Shown: positions 15,379 through 23,303 of the stretch, in pieces
Layout: each line of letters opens with the position of its first letter
How positions within the stretch are numbered: position 1 is the first letter of the stretch
DNA from: Luteimonas saliphila
Lineage (GTDB): Bacteria; Pseudomonadota; Gammaproteobacteria; Xanthomonadales; Xanthomonadaceae
Direction of reading: 5' to 3'
Assembly: GCF_016774335.1 (NCBI RefSeq)
Contig: NZ_JAETWA010000037.1
Span: 1 to 64,000, forward strand
DNA: 64,000 nt
Made by a program: the position numbers and the translations under genes
Notes under the pieces: generated by a model
Told to the model about the DNA's origin: nothing
The model's database searches: none
What the model saw: the letters and a program-made list of their open reading frames with translations, nothing else

Positions 15379-16764
15379 CTACCTGGCCAGGCCCGAAGAC
15401 CCCATCCCCACGGACAACCGAAGCAGCAATCCCGGGTCCGCCCTGTGCGCGGACAGCTCCCATCCATGCGCCAGCGCGATCTCCCGGCAGATGGCCAGGC
15501 CGAGGCCGGCGCCCTGGTCGCGCCGATGGGCGCCGCGCCAGAAGCGGGAGAACATCTGCGACAGATCTCGCGGATCCACGCCGGGGCCGGAATCGCGCAC
15601 CGTCACCGTTTCGGCGTCCACCTCCACCCGCACCTCGGTGCCGCCCGGCGCATGCTGGATGGCGTTCTCCAGCAGGTTCTTCAGCAGCGTGAACAGCGCG
15701 CCGCGATCGGCTTGCCATCGCGCAACGGACGCGCCGGACAGGGTCACATGCACCTGGGCCGCCTCGGCCACGCGCTGCAGGTAGGCAACCACGTCCTGCG
15801 CAACCTCCTGCACATCGGTGATGGCGAAGTCGTAGTTCTGCACCTCGCTGGCTTCCGCCAGCAGCAAAAGCTGCTGCACCTGACGCGTCATGTGCTCGAC
15901 ATCGCCGAGCAGCGCGTCGCGGTCTTCGCCCCCCTCTCTCAACTCGACCTGCGCGTGGATCAATGCCAGCGGCGTCTTCAACTCGTGCGCAGCCGTCGCA
16001 AGGAACTCCCGCTGCACGCGGTATCCGTGTTCCAGTCTGTCGAGTGCGCGGTTGAAGCTGTGCACCAGGGGCGCGATCTCGGACGGCACCGCCTCGGTCC
16101 GCAAGCGCGCGTGGAGTGCGCGCGGCGAGATCGAGGTTGCGGACTCCGACAGCTTGCGCAAGGGCCGGAGCGTGTATCCGAGCGTGACATAGGCGCAGAT
16201 GCCGAAGACGACGAGCAGCACCGCGCTGAAGACGACCACGCCCGCACCCATGAAGGGCATGGTGAATTCCTCGTAGATGAAGCCCAGCATCCGCGTGCTG
16301 ACGGCGAACTGCAGGTACCAGGTCCTTCCGCCATGCTCGAAGCGCTCGATGGCGCTGTGCATCCGGACGCCCCCGCGTTCGAAGTTGAAGCTTCCAGGCA
16401 CAAGTCGCCGCGATTCCGCGGGAGACCAGAAGTCTTCTCCGGCAGCGGAAACGAGCACCGTCCGCCCGGAGTCGTCCAGCATGCGGTAGGCAACTTCCCC
16501 CTTGAGGCTCTCGTAGATCCACTCGTCGTCATCCTCGCTGGCCGCGAAGCCGACCGGGACGCCCTTGCCGTCGAACCGGACCGCCCCGACCAGCTCCCGC
16601 GTGTACTCGGCCATGTCTGCCTTCAGCAACAGGTCGCTGCGGTAAGTCGTCAGCACGAGGGTCGCCAGGATCATGAGCAGAACGCTCAGGATCACCCCGA
16701 CCACGTACGCGAGCAGGACCCGCAGGCTAAGGCTGTTCGGCACTGTCGGCTTCACGAAGGGCAT
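15379..16764 (-). CDS. Sensor histidine kinase of the envelope-modification island
   Basis: A 461-residue product from the ATG at 16764. Transmembrane helices lie at about 15-39 and 171-195. The ~130-residue periplasmic sensor contains an acidic run EDDDE at 77-81. A HAMP linker follows, then His260 in FLATAAHELKTP. The ATPase boxes are NLLENAIQHAPGG (N), VRDSGPGVD (G1) and GAGLGLAICREIA (G2). It overlaps the response regulator gene by 38 bases. An acidic sensor next to lipid A-type genes recalls PhoQ and PmrB, which detect cations and cationic peptides; this is inference. The last codons abut a peptidase remnant. Confidence 0.92.
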   Translation of the reverse strand: MPFVKPTVPNSLSLRVLLAYVVGVILSVLLMILATLVLTTYRSDLLLKADMAEYTRELVGAVRFDGKGVPVGFAASEDDDEWIYESLKGEVAYRMLDDSGRTVLVSAAGEDFWSPAESRRLVPGSFNFERGGVRMHSAIERFEHGGRTWYLQFAVSTRMLGFIYEEFTMPFMGAGVVVFSAVLLVVFGICAYVTLGYTLRPLRKLSESATSISPRALHARLRTEAVPSEIAPLVHSFNRALDRLEHGYRVQREFLATAAHELKTPLALIHAQVELREGGEDRDALLGDVEHMTRQVQQLLLLAEASEVQNYDFAITDVQEVAQDVVAYLQRVAEAAQVHVTLSGASVARWQADRGALFTLLKNLLENAIQHAPGGTEVRVEVDAETVTVRDSGPGVDPRDLSQMFSRFWRGAHRRDQGAGLGLAICREIALAHGWELSAHRADPGLLLRLSVGMGSSGLAR

Positions 16765-17419
16765 AGCCGAGACCTCTGACATTGATGATCCGTTGGCGCG
16801 AACCGATGACGCGCAGCTTGCGGCGGAGGCGATGCAGGGCGACATCCAGCGCGCCCGGGGTGACGGCCTCGCCCAATCCCCACCCGACCGACTCTAGTGC
16901 GCCGCGGCGCACGACTTCGCCGTGCTTGCGCAGCAGCAACAGCATGATCTGCATTTCGGCCGGGGGGAGCCTCGCGCTCTCCTCGCCGTGACATATGGTG
17001 CCGGAGGCAAGCCGCAGCGTCAGACCGCCATGGCTGGGATCGAGCGGGCGAACCTCCGCCGGGCGGCGCAGCAGCGCCCGCACGCGCGCCACCATCTCAT
17101 CCATGGCGAACGGTTTAGGAAGGTAGTCATCGGCGCCGGCATCCAGACCCTCCACACGGTCGCGCAACGCATCACGCGCCGTCAGCACCAGGCAGGGCAC
17201 GTCGATTCCAGCGCGGCGCATGCGCCGCAGCAGGACGAGCCCATCGCCATCCGGCAACCCGCGATCGATCACCAGCGCCTGGTAAGGCATGTGCCGGATC
17301 GCCGCCCACGCGGCGTCGACGCTGTCGACGACATCCGCGGCGATTCCGGCTGCCGCGAGTCCCTTGCATACCAGTCGCGCAAGCCGCTCGTGATCCTCGA
17401 TCAGGAGAATGCGGCTCAT
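16727..17419 (-). CDS. OmpR/PmrA-type response regulator of the envelope-modification island
   Basis: A 230-residue product from the ATG at 17419. Receiver residues are in place: IEDH, phospho-acceptor Asp52 in LVIDRGLPDGDG, LTARD and YLPKPF. The winged helix ends VALHRLRRKLRVIGSRQRIINVRGLGYAL. It is divergent from the phosphatase and eptA side of the island, with direct repeats of GTAAG at an 11-base period in the gap, the layout OmpR-family proteins bind. Part of this gene (matching 17256-17318) is present as a relic at 20703-20764, so the regulator region has been duplicated. Confidence 0.92.
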   Translation of the reverse strand: MSRILLIEDHERLARLVCKGLAAAGIAADVVDSVDAAWAAIRHMPYQALVIDRGLPDGDGLVLLRRMRRAGIDVPCLVLTARDALRDRVEGLDAGADDYLPKPFAMDEMVARVRALLRRPAEVRPLDPSHGGLTLRLASGTICHGEESARLPPAEMQIMLLLLRKHGEVVRRGALESVGWGLGEAVTPGALDVALHRLRRKLRVIGSRQRIINVRGLGYALREADSAEQP

Positions 17420-17529
17420 CGCGTCGTTTTGTTCTCTGGTGAATGATGGAGGCAACGCGCTCGCACAGAAAGCTCTACTCCTGCATGCGTTCGACGAGCC
17501 GCGAATGAGCGGCATTGTCGAGCGTCTTC

Positions 17530-17685
17530 CTTACTGGACACTTACCAGGCCGAACCTATGCCTGGTCCGGGGAAACTTCCCGAATGTAAGTATCCGGAAA
17601 GACGCATCCCCCGACAGTAGCGCCTCGTTATAGCACGAGGCATCGCATGCGTCCGCACCGCGGAATCATTCTGATCGGGCAGCCC
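17530..17685. promoter_or_regulatory. Duplicated control region, copy 1, with OmpR-type box
   Basis: Contains CTTAC motifs near 17530 and 17542. GTAAG at 17586 is followed 11 bases later by GAAAG at 17597, a direct repeat of the spacing used by OmpR-family regulators. About 110 bases, up to GAGGCATCGCATGCGTCC, match the region at 20764-20885. It separates the leftward regulator gene from the rightward phosphatase side. Regulation by the neighbouring regulator is inferred. Confidence 0.5.
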
Positions 17686-17864
17686 CAAGCACACATCCGC
17701 GTCGTGAACGAACCGAGGTTCGCGCGTTCCTGTTCGTCCGGGACGGAGGCCGCGACGGTGGCGCCGAACGCATGGCGAGGCAAGCCGTGACCGCCGATCC
17801 GGCGGGTGTACCTGACCCCCAATTCCGACAAGGAAGCCGCCATGACGACGGGGCTGGCGCCGGG

Positions 17865-18083
17865 GACGCTGTCGCCATCCTGGATGCGGACCTCCAAGTC
17901 CCGCACGAGCCGATACCGCGGGTGGTGTCGGTGCGGCGCGAGCGCACCGACGTGGAGGTGACGCGGCGCGGCGCCCGCGCCAGCGAATTCCTGCGCGAAC
18001 GCGTCAGCGCCCACTCGTTCCACCAGGCGCTGACCCGGATCGGCGACTTCCACTTGGAATCGCTTCCCGCCAGGGCGGCACCA
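17865..18083 (+). pseudogene. GT2 (GtrB/bactoprenol-type) glycosyltransferase remnant, copy 1
   Basis: The frame reads AVAILDADLQVPHEPIPRVV, VRRERTDVEV, ARASEFLRERVSAHSFHQALTRIGDF. This aligns with the catalytic middle of GtrB/dolichol-phosphate-type GT2 enzymes (usual VIDADLQDPPELIPRLV, then GETWLKRATAHLFYRLLRRIGDF). The N-terminal nucleotide-binding part and the C-terminal membrane part are missing. The frame runs without a stop straight into the phosphatase ATG at 18084, so a longer fusion product is formally possible. A second remnant of the same gene lies at 20938. Confidence 0.6.
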
Positions 18084-18659
18084 ATGAGGTTGATAGCGCT
18101 GGCAAAGACGGCATACGCGCAAGTACAACGGCCTCGGCAGCTGATGGCGATGTGCCTGATCGGTACTGCCTTGTCCGCCTTCTATCCATCCGATCTGCCG
18201 AGTTACCGCGATACGCCGCGCAGCGAGCACGCACTGGTCACGGGTACGGAGCGGTACGGGCGGTTCATCAACACGATCGCACAGGTGGCACTGCCCATTG
18301 TCAAGCGCGACCCGATAGGGATGGTGCAGAATCTCTATATCGGTGTCGCCGGCACCTTCATGACGCATGGCTTGAAGCGGGCGTTGGATCCAGTCACTGT
18401 TCTGGGTGTGCGCCTGGGTGAGCGCCCCTATGGCGGGCGGCACAACATGCCCTCAGGACATGCCTCACTGGCGTCTTCAGCAGTGTACTTCCTGGGGCGT
18501 CGTTACGGATGGTGGCACCTGCTTTACCTGGTGCCGGTGCTGTTGCTGACAATGTTCGCGCGTGTCGAGCTTGATGCACATACCGGATCTGCCGTGATTG
18601 CAGGCGCACTGATCGGCATTTTCTCCGCTGCGCTGTTCACCGGAAAGTACAGGTCGTAA
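18084..18659 (+). CDS. PAP2-family membrane lipid phosphatase, LpxE-like
   Basis: A 191-residue product with hydrophobic spans near 22-34, 63-72, 83-95, 147-158 and 168-184. The phosphatase motifs are KRALDP (98-103), PSGH (123-126) in GGRHNMPSGHAS, and R160-x5-H166. The third motif's usual Asp is an Ala here (H-T-G-S-A). GGRHNMPSGH resembles lipid A 1-phosphatases, and the setting next to eptA supports lipid A or carrier-lipid dephosphorylation at the periplasmic face. Its reading frame is continuous with a glycosyltransferase remnant upstream, and the GC content is lower than in the housekeeping genes. Confidence 0.78.
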   Translation: MRLIALAKTAYAQVQRPRQLMAMCLIGTALSAFYPSDLPSYRDTPRSEHALVTGTERYGRFINTIAQVALPIVKRDPIGMVQNLYIGVAGTFMTHGLKRALDPVTVLGVRLGERPYGGRHNMPSGHASLASSAVYFLGRRYGWWHLLYLVPVLLLTMFARVELDAHTGSAVIAGALIGIFSAALFTGKYRS

Positions 18660-18742
18660 GCCGGCTGGCATCGGCGCCCGCTGGTGGATGCCAGCCATCA
18701 TTCACAACGAATAATCAAGGAGGGTCGCATGGGACGATTCGC

Positions 18743-20341
18743 ATGCACGCCCTAGCGCTCAGGCTGTTGTCCGGTGCCTTCATTCCCAGGGTGCGCTGGC
18801 GTCTCCGGACGCCAATGTTCGTTCTCGCCTGGGCGCTATTCAATGCTGTGGCATACCACGTGCCGCTCTATCTGTTCGGCATCGATCATCTGGATGTCGC
18901 GTCATTGGGAGCGGGCGTGACATTGCTCACGCTGTTCATCCTGGTGGTGGCACTGACCGCATTGTTCACCGGCGTCATCGCCTCGATTGTGCCGCGACTG
19001 GTCAAGCCTTTGTGCATGGCGATGGCGGTAGCCAATGCCATCGCACTCTATTTCGTGGTCACGTACGGCGTTGTGCTGGACGAGACCATGATGGGCAACA
19101 CCTTCAATACCGATCCGGCGGAAGTCGCCGGTCTGTTCCATCCATGGATGCTTGTGTACGTCTTCTGCCTGGGCATCGTGCCGTGCTGGGTTCTCTTGCA
19201 GATCAAGGTGACGCACACGCCTTTTCTCAAACGTCTGGCAATGCCCATCGCGGTAAGTGTCTTCACGCTTTGCTGGGCGTATGGCGCATCCCAAAGCTGG
19301 TTGTGGATCGACAAGCATGCCAAGCATCTTGGCGGCATGGTCCTGCCTTGGTCGTATGTGGTCAATGGTGGGCGCTATCTGGCAGGCAACGCCGCCCCGT
19401 ACGAACGCAGGCTGTTGCCTGCCGCCCATTTCGTGTCGAATGAGAAGAAGGTCGTCTTCCTGGTGATCGGGGAGTCTGCCCGCGCGCGGAACTTCTCCCT
19501 GTATGGGTATGGAAGGCAGACCAATCCGGCACTCTCCAAAGCTGGCGCCACGGTCTTCAAAAAGGCCCGGTCGTGCGCCACGTACACCACTGCCTCGCTC
19601 GAATGCATCCTGGCCCACCAGGAGCCCGGGGCGCGCGCGATGTGGGAGCCATTGACCAGTTATCTGCAGCGTCATGGCGTCGAAGTCACATGGCGTACGA
19701 ACAACGCCGGCGAGCCTGCAATGGACGTACGGCACTTCGAGCGCCTCGGCGATGTGAAGGCCGATTGCACGGAAGAGGCGTGTGATCATGACGAAGGTCT
19801 GTTGCGTGGCATCGAAGCGCGCATTGCTGCATCGAACCAGCAACGTATCCTGGTGGTATTCCATCTCGAGGGGAGTCACGGGCCGGCATACAACGTGCGC
19901 TATCCGTCGCGTTTCAACGTATTCACGCCTGTGTGTGCATCGGTCCAGTTGCACCAATGCTCGATCGACGAACTGATCAATGCTTACGACAACACCATCG
20001 TCTACACGGACTTTGTCGTGGGACAGGCCATCGACATGCTGAAACGTCTACAAGGCTACTCGACCTCGCTGATCTACGTTTCTGATCATGGCGAATCATT
20101 GGGGGAATTCAACCTATATCTGCACGGGACGCCCTTGTCGATTGCACCCGACGTTCAGAAGGATATCCCGTTGATCCTATGGGATTCCAGCGCAGCTCAC
20201 TCAAACGCAAATGCGACATCGATTGTCGAAGGCGAATTTTCCCACGCGAATGTATTTCACAGCGTAATGGGCGCGTTCGGCATGCGTAGCGACATCTTCG
20301 AGCCCGAACTGAATCTCTTCTCACCAGAGAATCACCAATGA
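18743..20341 (+). CDS. eptA: Phosphoethanolamine-lipid A transferase, EptA-like
   Basis: A 532-residue product with five N-terminal membrane spans (about 25-45, 58-80, 90-110, 136-152, 166-182) and a periplasmic sulfatase-fold domain. Key residues match EptA: Glu244 in VIGESARARNFSLYGY, nucleophile Thr280 in SCATYTTAS, and SDHGES near the end. It transfers phosphoethanolamine from phosphatidylethanolamine to lipid A phosphate, lowering negative charge and polymyxin binding. A good AGGAGG at 18718-18723 is placed for an 8-codon open frame beginning ATG at 18729 (MGRFACTP, stop at 18755), while the EptA ATG is at 18743. Initiation may be coupled, or the native start is frameshifted. GC is lower than neighbouring chromosomal genes. 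Confidence 0.9.
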   Translation: MHALALRLLSGAFIPRVRWRLRTPMFVLAWALFNAVAYHVPLYLFGIDHLDVASLGAGVTLLTLFILVVALTALFTGVIASIVPRLVKPLCMAMAVANAIALYFVVTYGVVLDETMMGNTFNTDPAEVAGLFHPWMLVYVFCLGIVPCWVLLQIKVTHTPFLKRLAMPIAVSVFTLCWAYGASQSWLWIDKHAKHLGGMVLPWSYVVNGGRYLAGNAAPYERRLLPAAHFVSNEKKVVFLVIGESARARNFSLYGYGRQTNPALSKAGATVFKKARSCATYTTASLECILAHQEPGARAMWEPLTSYLQRHGVEVTWRTNNAGEPAMDVRHFERLGDVKADCTEEACDHDEGLLRGIEARIAASNQQRILVVFHLEGSHGPAYNVRYPSRFNVFTPVCASVQLHQCSIDELINAYDNTIVYTDFVVGQAIDMLKRLQGYSTSLIYVSDHGESLGEFNLYLHGTPLSIAPDVQKDIPLILWDSSAAHSNANATSIVEGEFSHANVFHSVMGAFGMRSDIFEPELNLFSPENHQ

Positions 20342-20699
20342 CATCGAACGCGCTGGCAGGGATGGCCTGCGCGAGTACAACCCGACCCCGCACTTCAGCC
20401 CGCATCCTGCCCGCCATGGCGCAATCGAACGTGGCGGGCGGGAACTCGAGCTCCAGCCCGGTTTCGGCAGGCCATCCTTGCGCCGTCCGATAGGGCAGCG
20501 TGCGCTCGGCACGGCGACGACGGTAGGCCCGGATCTCGGCAGCGCTCCATGACACCCGGGGCGTGCGGGCGACGGGTCCGCGTTGGCGACGACAGGGCCG
20601 GATCGGCATGCAGGTGGCATGCCGCAACGCTCGCCGCCTTCGCCGACGCCGGGTATCGGCCGTCGGCGACCTGCGTAGGCGAATCTCCCATCGCCTCTG
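20342..20699. other. No convincing gene downstream of eptA
   Basis: Short frames exist on both strands. One leftward frame reads SWSAAEIRAYRRRRAERTLPY, but nothing is recognised and no start with a ribosome site is evident. The stretch sits between eptA and a response regulator relic and is probably decayed DNA. Confidence 0.4.
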
Positions 20700-20766
20700 G
20701 CAGCCGCGATCGATCGCCAGCGCCTGGCAAGGCGTGCCCCGGATCGTGGCCCATGCCGCGTCGCTT
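20700..20766 (-). pseudogene. Fragment of a second response regulator gene
   Basis: About 62 bases (20703-20764) align with 17256-17318 of the intact regulator gene. They encode AAWATIRGTPCQALAIDRG against AAWAAIRHMPYQALVIDRG, including the phospho-acceptor Asp. The rest of the gene is gone. The duplicated control region follows directly, in the same relative order as in copy 1. Confidence 0.6.
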
Positions 20767-20885
20767 ACCTGTCCGAGCTTTCCCTGACAGGCGGGAACTT
20801 ACTGTCCGGTAAGTATCCGGTAAGACGCATCGCCTGACAGTTGCGCCTCCTCAAAGCACGAGGCATCGCATGCGTCCGCACGCCC
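20764..20885. promoter_or_regulatory. Duplicated control region, copy 2, with OmpR-type box
   Basis: CTTAC at 20764, ACTTAC at 20797, then GTAAGTATCCGGTAAGA at 20809-20825, in which GTAAG repeats at an exact 11-base period. The following ~70 bases up to the conserved CATGCGTCCGCAC match copy 1. Copy 2 keeps the repeat more perfectly than copy 1. It probably drives the chimeric phosphatase gene. Confidence 0.55.
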
Positions 20886-20937
20886 GCATCATTCCGCTCG
20901 GGACGGCACGGGCACGCGCCCCCTTCGCGAACGCATT

Positions 20938-21115
20938 GAAGTCGCGATCAGCGTTGTCGTCATCCTGGATGCCGACCTCAAAGACTCGCTCGAGTTCATG
21001 CCGCGGGTGGTGTCTGCGTGGCGCGAGGGCGCCGACGTGGAGCTGATGCCGGACCGCACCCGCGCCGGCGGATCCTTGGCCAAACGCATCAGCCACATGA
21101 AGTGGCTGTTGCCTG
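20938..21115 (+). pseudogene. GT2 glycosyltransferase remnant, copy 2 (N-terminal part)
   Basis: The frame reads AISVVVILDADLKDSLEFMPRVVSAW, GADVELMPDRTRAGGSLAKR, then jumps to HMKWLL, after which the match continues one frame over in the next gene (AWVGMETRVIGYGRDLRTGGRSKW). Compared with intact GtrB-type enzymes there is an internal deletion after SLAKR and a frameshift near 21108. It is homologous to copy 1 at 17865 but keeps a different part. Confidence 0.6.
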
Positions 21116-21122
21116 GGTCGGC

Positions 21123-21941
21123 ATGGAGACCCGGGTGATCGGGTACGGCCGCGACCTGCGTACGGGCGGTCGCTCGAAGTGGAGCACCTCGGGCCCGTTG
21201 CGACAGGCGATCGAAGGCCTCGCCTCCCTCTCGATCAAGCGTCTGCGCTGGGCCGCCGTTGTCGGCGTCGCGGCGGCTGCCGGCGGCGGACTGCTCGGAC
21301 TGTGGTTCGCGACCGACGTGCTGCTCCTGGGCGAAGCGGTGCAGGAGTATCCGTCGCAGGTTTCGGCCATCGGCTTCTTCGGTGCCGTGCAACTGCTGGA
21401 TGAGCGACTGTTCGTGTTTCTGAACTCGCTGGGGTCGGAGCGCTGGGACGGATTCTGGCTGTTCGTCACCAGCAGATTCTCGTCGATCCCAGTATCCGTG
21501 GCGTTGCTTTATCTGCTCTATCGACATTACGGATTGAAGAATCTGCTGGTCATTCTGGCGCTGGTCGCGTTGATGATCACCGTAACGGATCAGTTGGCCA
21601 ATCTCTTCAAACACGGCTTCGAGCGCCCCAGGCCCTGCCGGGAAGAGCATCTGAAGGAGATCATCCGTTATATCGCGCCGCGCTGCGGGCGTTACGGCTA
21701 CTTCTCGGCGCATGCGGCGAACTCGATGGCGCTGGCGGTTTTCGTGGGTTTAGTGCTCAGAAACACCTACAAACACCTGCTGCTTCTTCTGCTTTTCTGG
21801 GCGTCGATCGTGAGCTTCAGCCGTATTTACGTGGGGGTGCACTATCCGTTGGACTCTCTGACCGGCGCGGTCATCGGGGCTTTGGTGGGCTTCCTTATCT
21901 ACAAACTTTCACAGCGGTTCAACCTGTCGCGGCCCCGATAG
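21123..21941 (+). CDS. Chimeric protein: GT2 membrane tail fused to PAP2 phosphatase
   Basis: A 272-residue product. Residues 1-90 are the C-terminal end of a GtrB-type glycosyltransferase: GRSKWSTSGPLRQAIEGLASLS, then two membrane spans ending GFFGAVQL. From about 21393 the frame continues without a break as a complete PAP2 phosphatase: LDERLFVFLNSLGSERWDGFW, motif 1 KHGFERPRPC, motif 2 YFSAHAANS, motif 3 SRIYVGVHYPLD. PAP2 proteins of this layout dephosphorylate undecaprenyl or lipid A phosphates. The normal phosphatase start would be near residue 90, so the fusion looks recent. A shorter product from an internal start is possible. It is probably driven by control region copy 2. Confidence 0.75.
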   Translation: METRVIGYGRDLRTGGRSKWSTSGPLRQAIEGLASLSIKRLRWAAVVGVAAAAGGGLLGLWFATDVLLLGEAVQEYPSQVSAIGFFGAVQLLDERLFVFLNSLGSERWDGFWLFVTSRFSSIPVSVALLYLLYRHYGLKNLLVILALVALMITVTDQLANLFKHGFERPRPCREEHLKEIIRYIAPRCGRYGYFSAHAANSMALAVFVGLVLRNTYKHLLLLLLFWASIVSFSRIYVGVHYPLDSLTGAVIGALVGFLIYKLSQRFNLSRPR

Positions 21942-22069
21942 TTTCTCGGCCAGCCTTACCGTCCTTTTCAATGGCCCTGGCATCCTCCCGAAGGCGAGGT
22001 GCTGTCAGGCATAGGCCTTTCGATACGTGAAGACAATCCCGGGCCAACGGCCGAAAGCGAGGCCGACGC

Positions 22070-23158
22070 ATGTATGACCTGAGCGTCGTGATCCCCACGT
22101 TCAACGAGAAGGACAATGTTCGGCCGCTGTTCGATCTGTTGCGCGCCGCACTCGCGGGGCGGTCCTGGGAGGCGATCTATGTGGACGACGACAGCCCCGA
22201 TGGCACGGCCGAGCAAGTGCGTTCGCTGGCGCTGGAGTTCGACAATGTCCGTGTCATCCAACGGATCGGGCGGCGAGGCCTCGCCGGAGCGTGTATCGAG
22301 GGCATTCTGTCGTCCACGTCCCCGTTCTGCGCCGTGATCGATGCGGATCTGCAGCACGACGAAACCCGGCTCGCACCAATGCTCGATGCATTGCAGGGCG
22401 ATGACGAACTGGACATCGTGATCTGCAGTCGCAACATGGAAGGCGGGTCGAGCGGGCATGGTCTGTCCCGTCTCCGGCGATGGGGCAGCGATCGTGCGAC
22501 TGCGCTGGCACGGCGCCTGCTGAACATCACCGCCTCCGATCCGGTCAGCGGGTTCTTCATGGTGCGCCGCCTGTCCTTCAACGAGGTGGTCACATCCCTG
22601 CAGGGCGAAGGATTCAAGATCCTCGCCGACATGCTGGCCGCGTCCGCAGGGCGATGGAAGACGCATGAGATCCCGTACACGTTCCGGTCGCGCCACGCCG
22701 GAGAATCCAAGATGGATTCCGCTGTCGCCCTCGAGTTCGTGTCGCTGCTGGTGGTCCGGAAGACTGGCGGGCTGGTGTCGACGCGGTTCGTACTCTTCTG
22801 TGCCGTCGGCTTCACGGGCATCTTCGTGCAGCTTCTTGCCGTCAAGGCCGCGCTGGTCTTTCTGACGGACCAGTTCGCCGTGGCGCAGGTCCTCGGGGTG
22901 TTCGCAGCCATCAACTCGAACTTCCTATGGAACAACCTGATCACGTATCGGGACCGCACTCTGCGCGGGCGCGCGATCTGGCGAGGATTGCTGAGCTTCT
23001 ATGCAGTCTGTGCGCTTGGTGCGGTCATGAACGTGGGCGTGGCCAATGTCTTCTTTGCGGCCCTGCCGTTCTGGGCCCTGGCAAGCGTCGTCGGTGCGAT
23101 TGCCGGCGCGCTCTGGAACTTCATCGCCTCTTCGCTGTTCACCTGGCGCACCCGTTGA
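22070..23158 (+). CDS. GT2 glycosyltransferase fused to a GtrA-type membrane domain
   Basis: A 362-residue product. Residues 1-230 are a dolichol-phosphate-mannose-type GT2 domain: LSVVIPTFNEKDN, the DDDSPDGT nucleotide motif, and IDADLQHDE for metal. Residues 240-360 carry four membrane helices of the GtrA family (RFVLFCAVGFTGIFVQ, NFLWNNLITYRDR, ALWNFIASSLFTWR). Such fusions load a sugar onto a lipid carrier and present or flip it across the inner membrane, supplying donors to enzymes like the ArnT-like protein encoded next. The order, strand and 145-base spacing support a joint role in envelope glycosylation. Confidence 0.88.
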   Translation: MYDLSVVIPTFNEKDNVRPLFDLLRAALAGRSWEAIYVDDDSPDGTAEQVRSLALEFDNVRVIQRIGRRGLAGACIEGILSSTSPFCAVIDADLQHDETRLAPMLDALQGDDELDIVICSRNMEGGSSGHGLSRLRRWGSDRATALARRLLNITASDPVSGFFMVRRLSFNEVVTSLQGEGFKILADMLAASAGRWKTHEIPYTFRSRHAGESKMDSAVALEFVSLLVVRKTGGLVSTRFVLFCAVGFTGIFVQLLAVKAALVFLTDQFAVAQVLGVFAAINSNFLWNNLITYRDRTLRGRAIWRGLLSFYAVCALGAVMNVGVANVFFAALPFWALASVVGAIAGALWNFIASSLFTWRTR

Positions 23159-23303
23159 CGCACGCGAGGGCATCTGGGTTGGCGACTGGTCGCTGTGAAC
23201 GGAAACAGTGCGAACGCAGCCACGACGGAAAGGTGGAGGTTTCGGCGCACCGTGGCTTCGGGGGTCTGGCGGCACAACGTTCTTGCGTAAAGGCGACTCT
23301 CTG

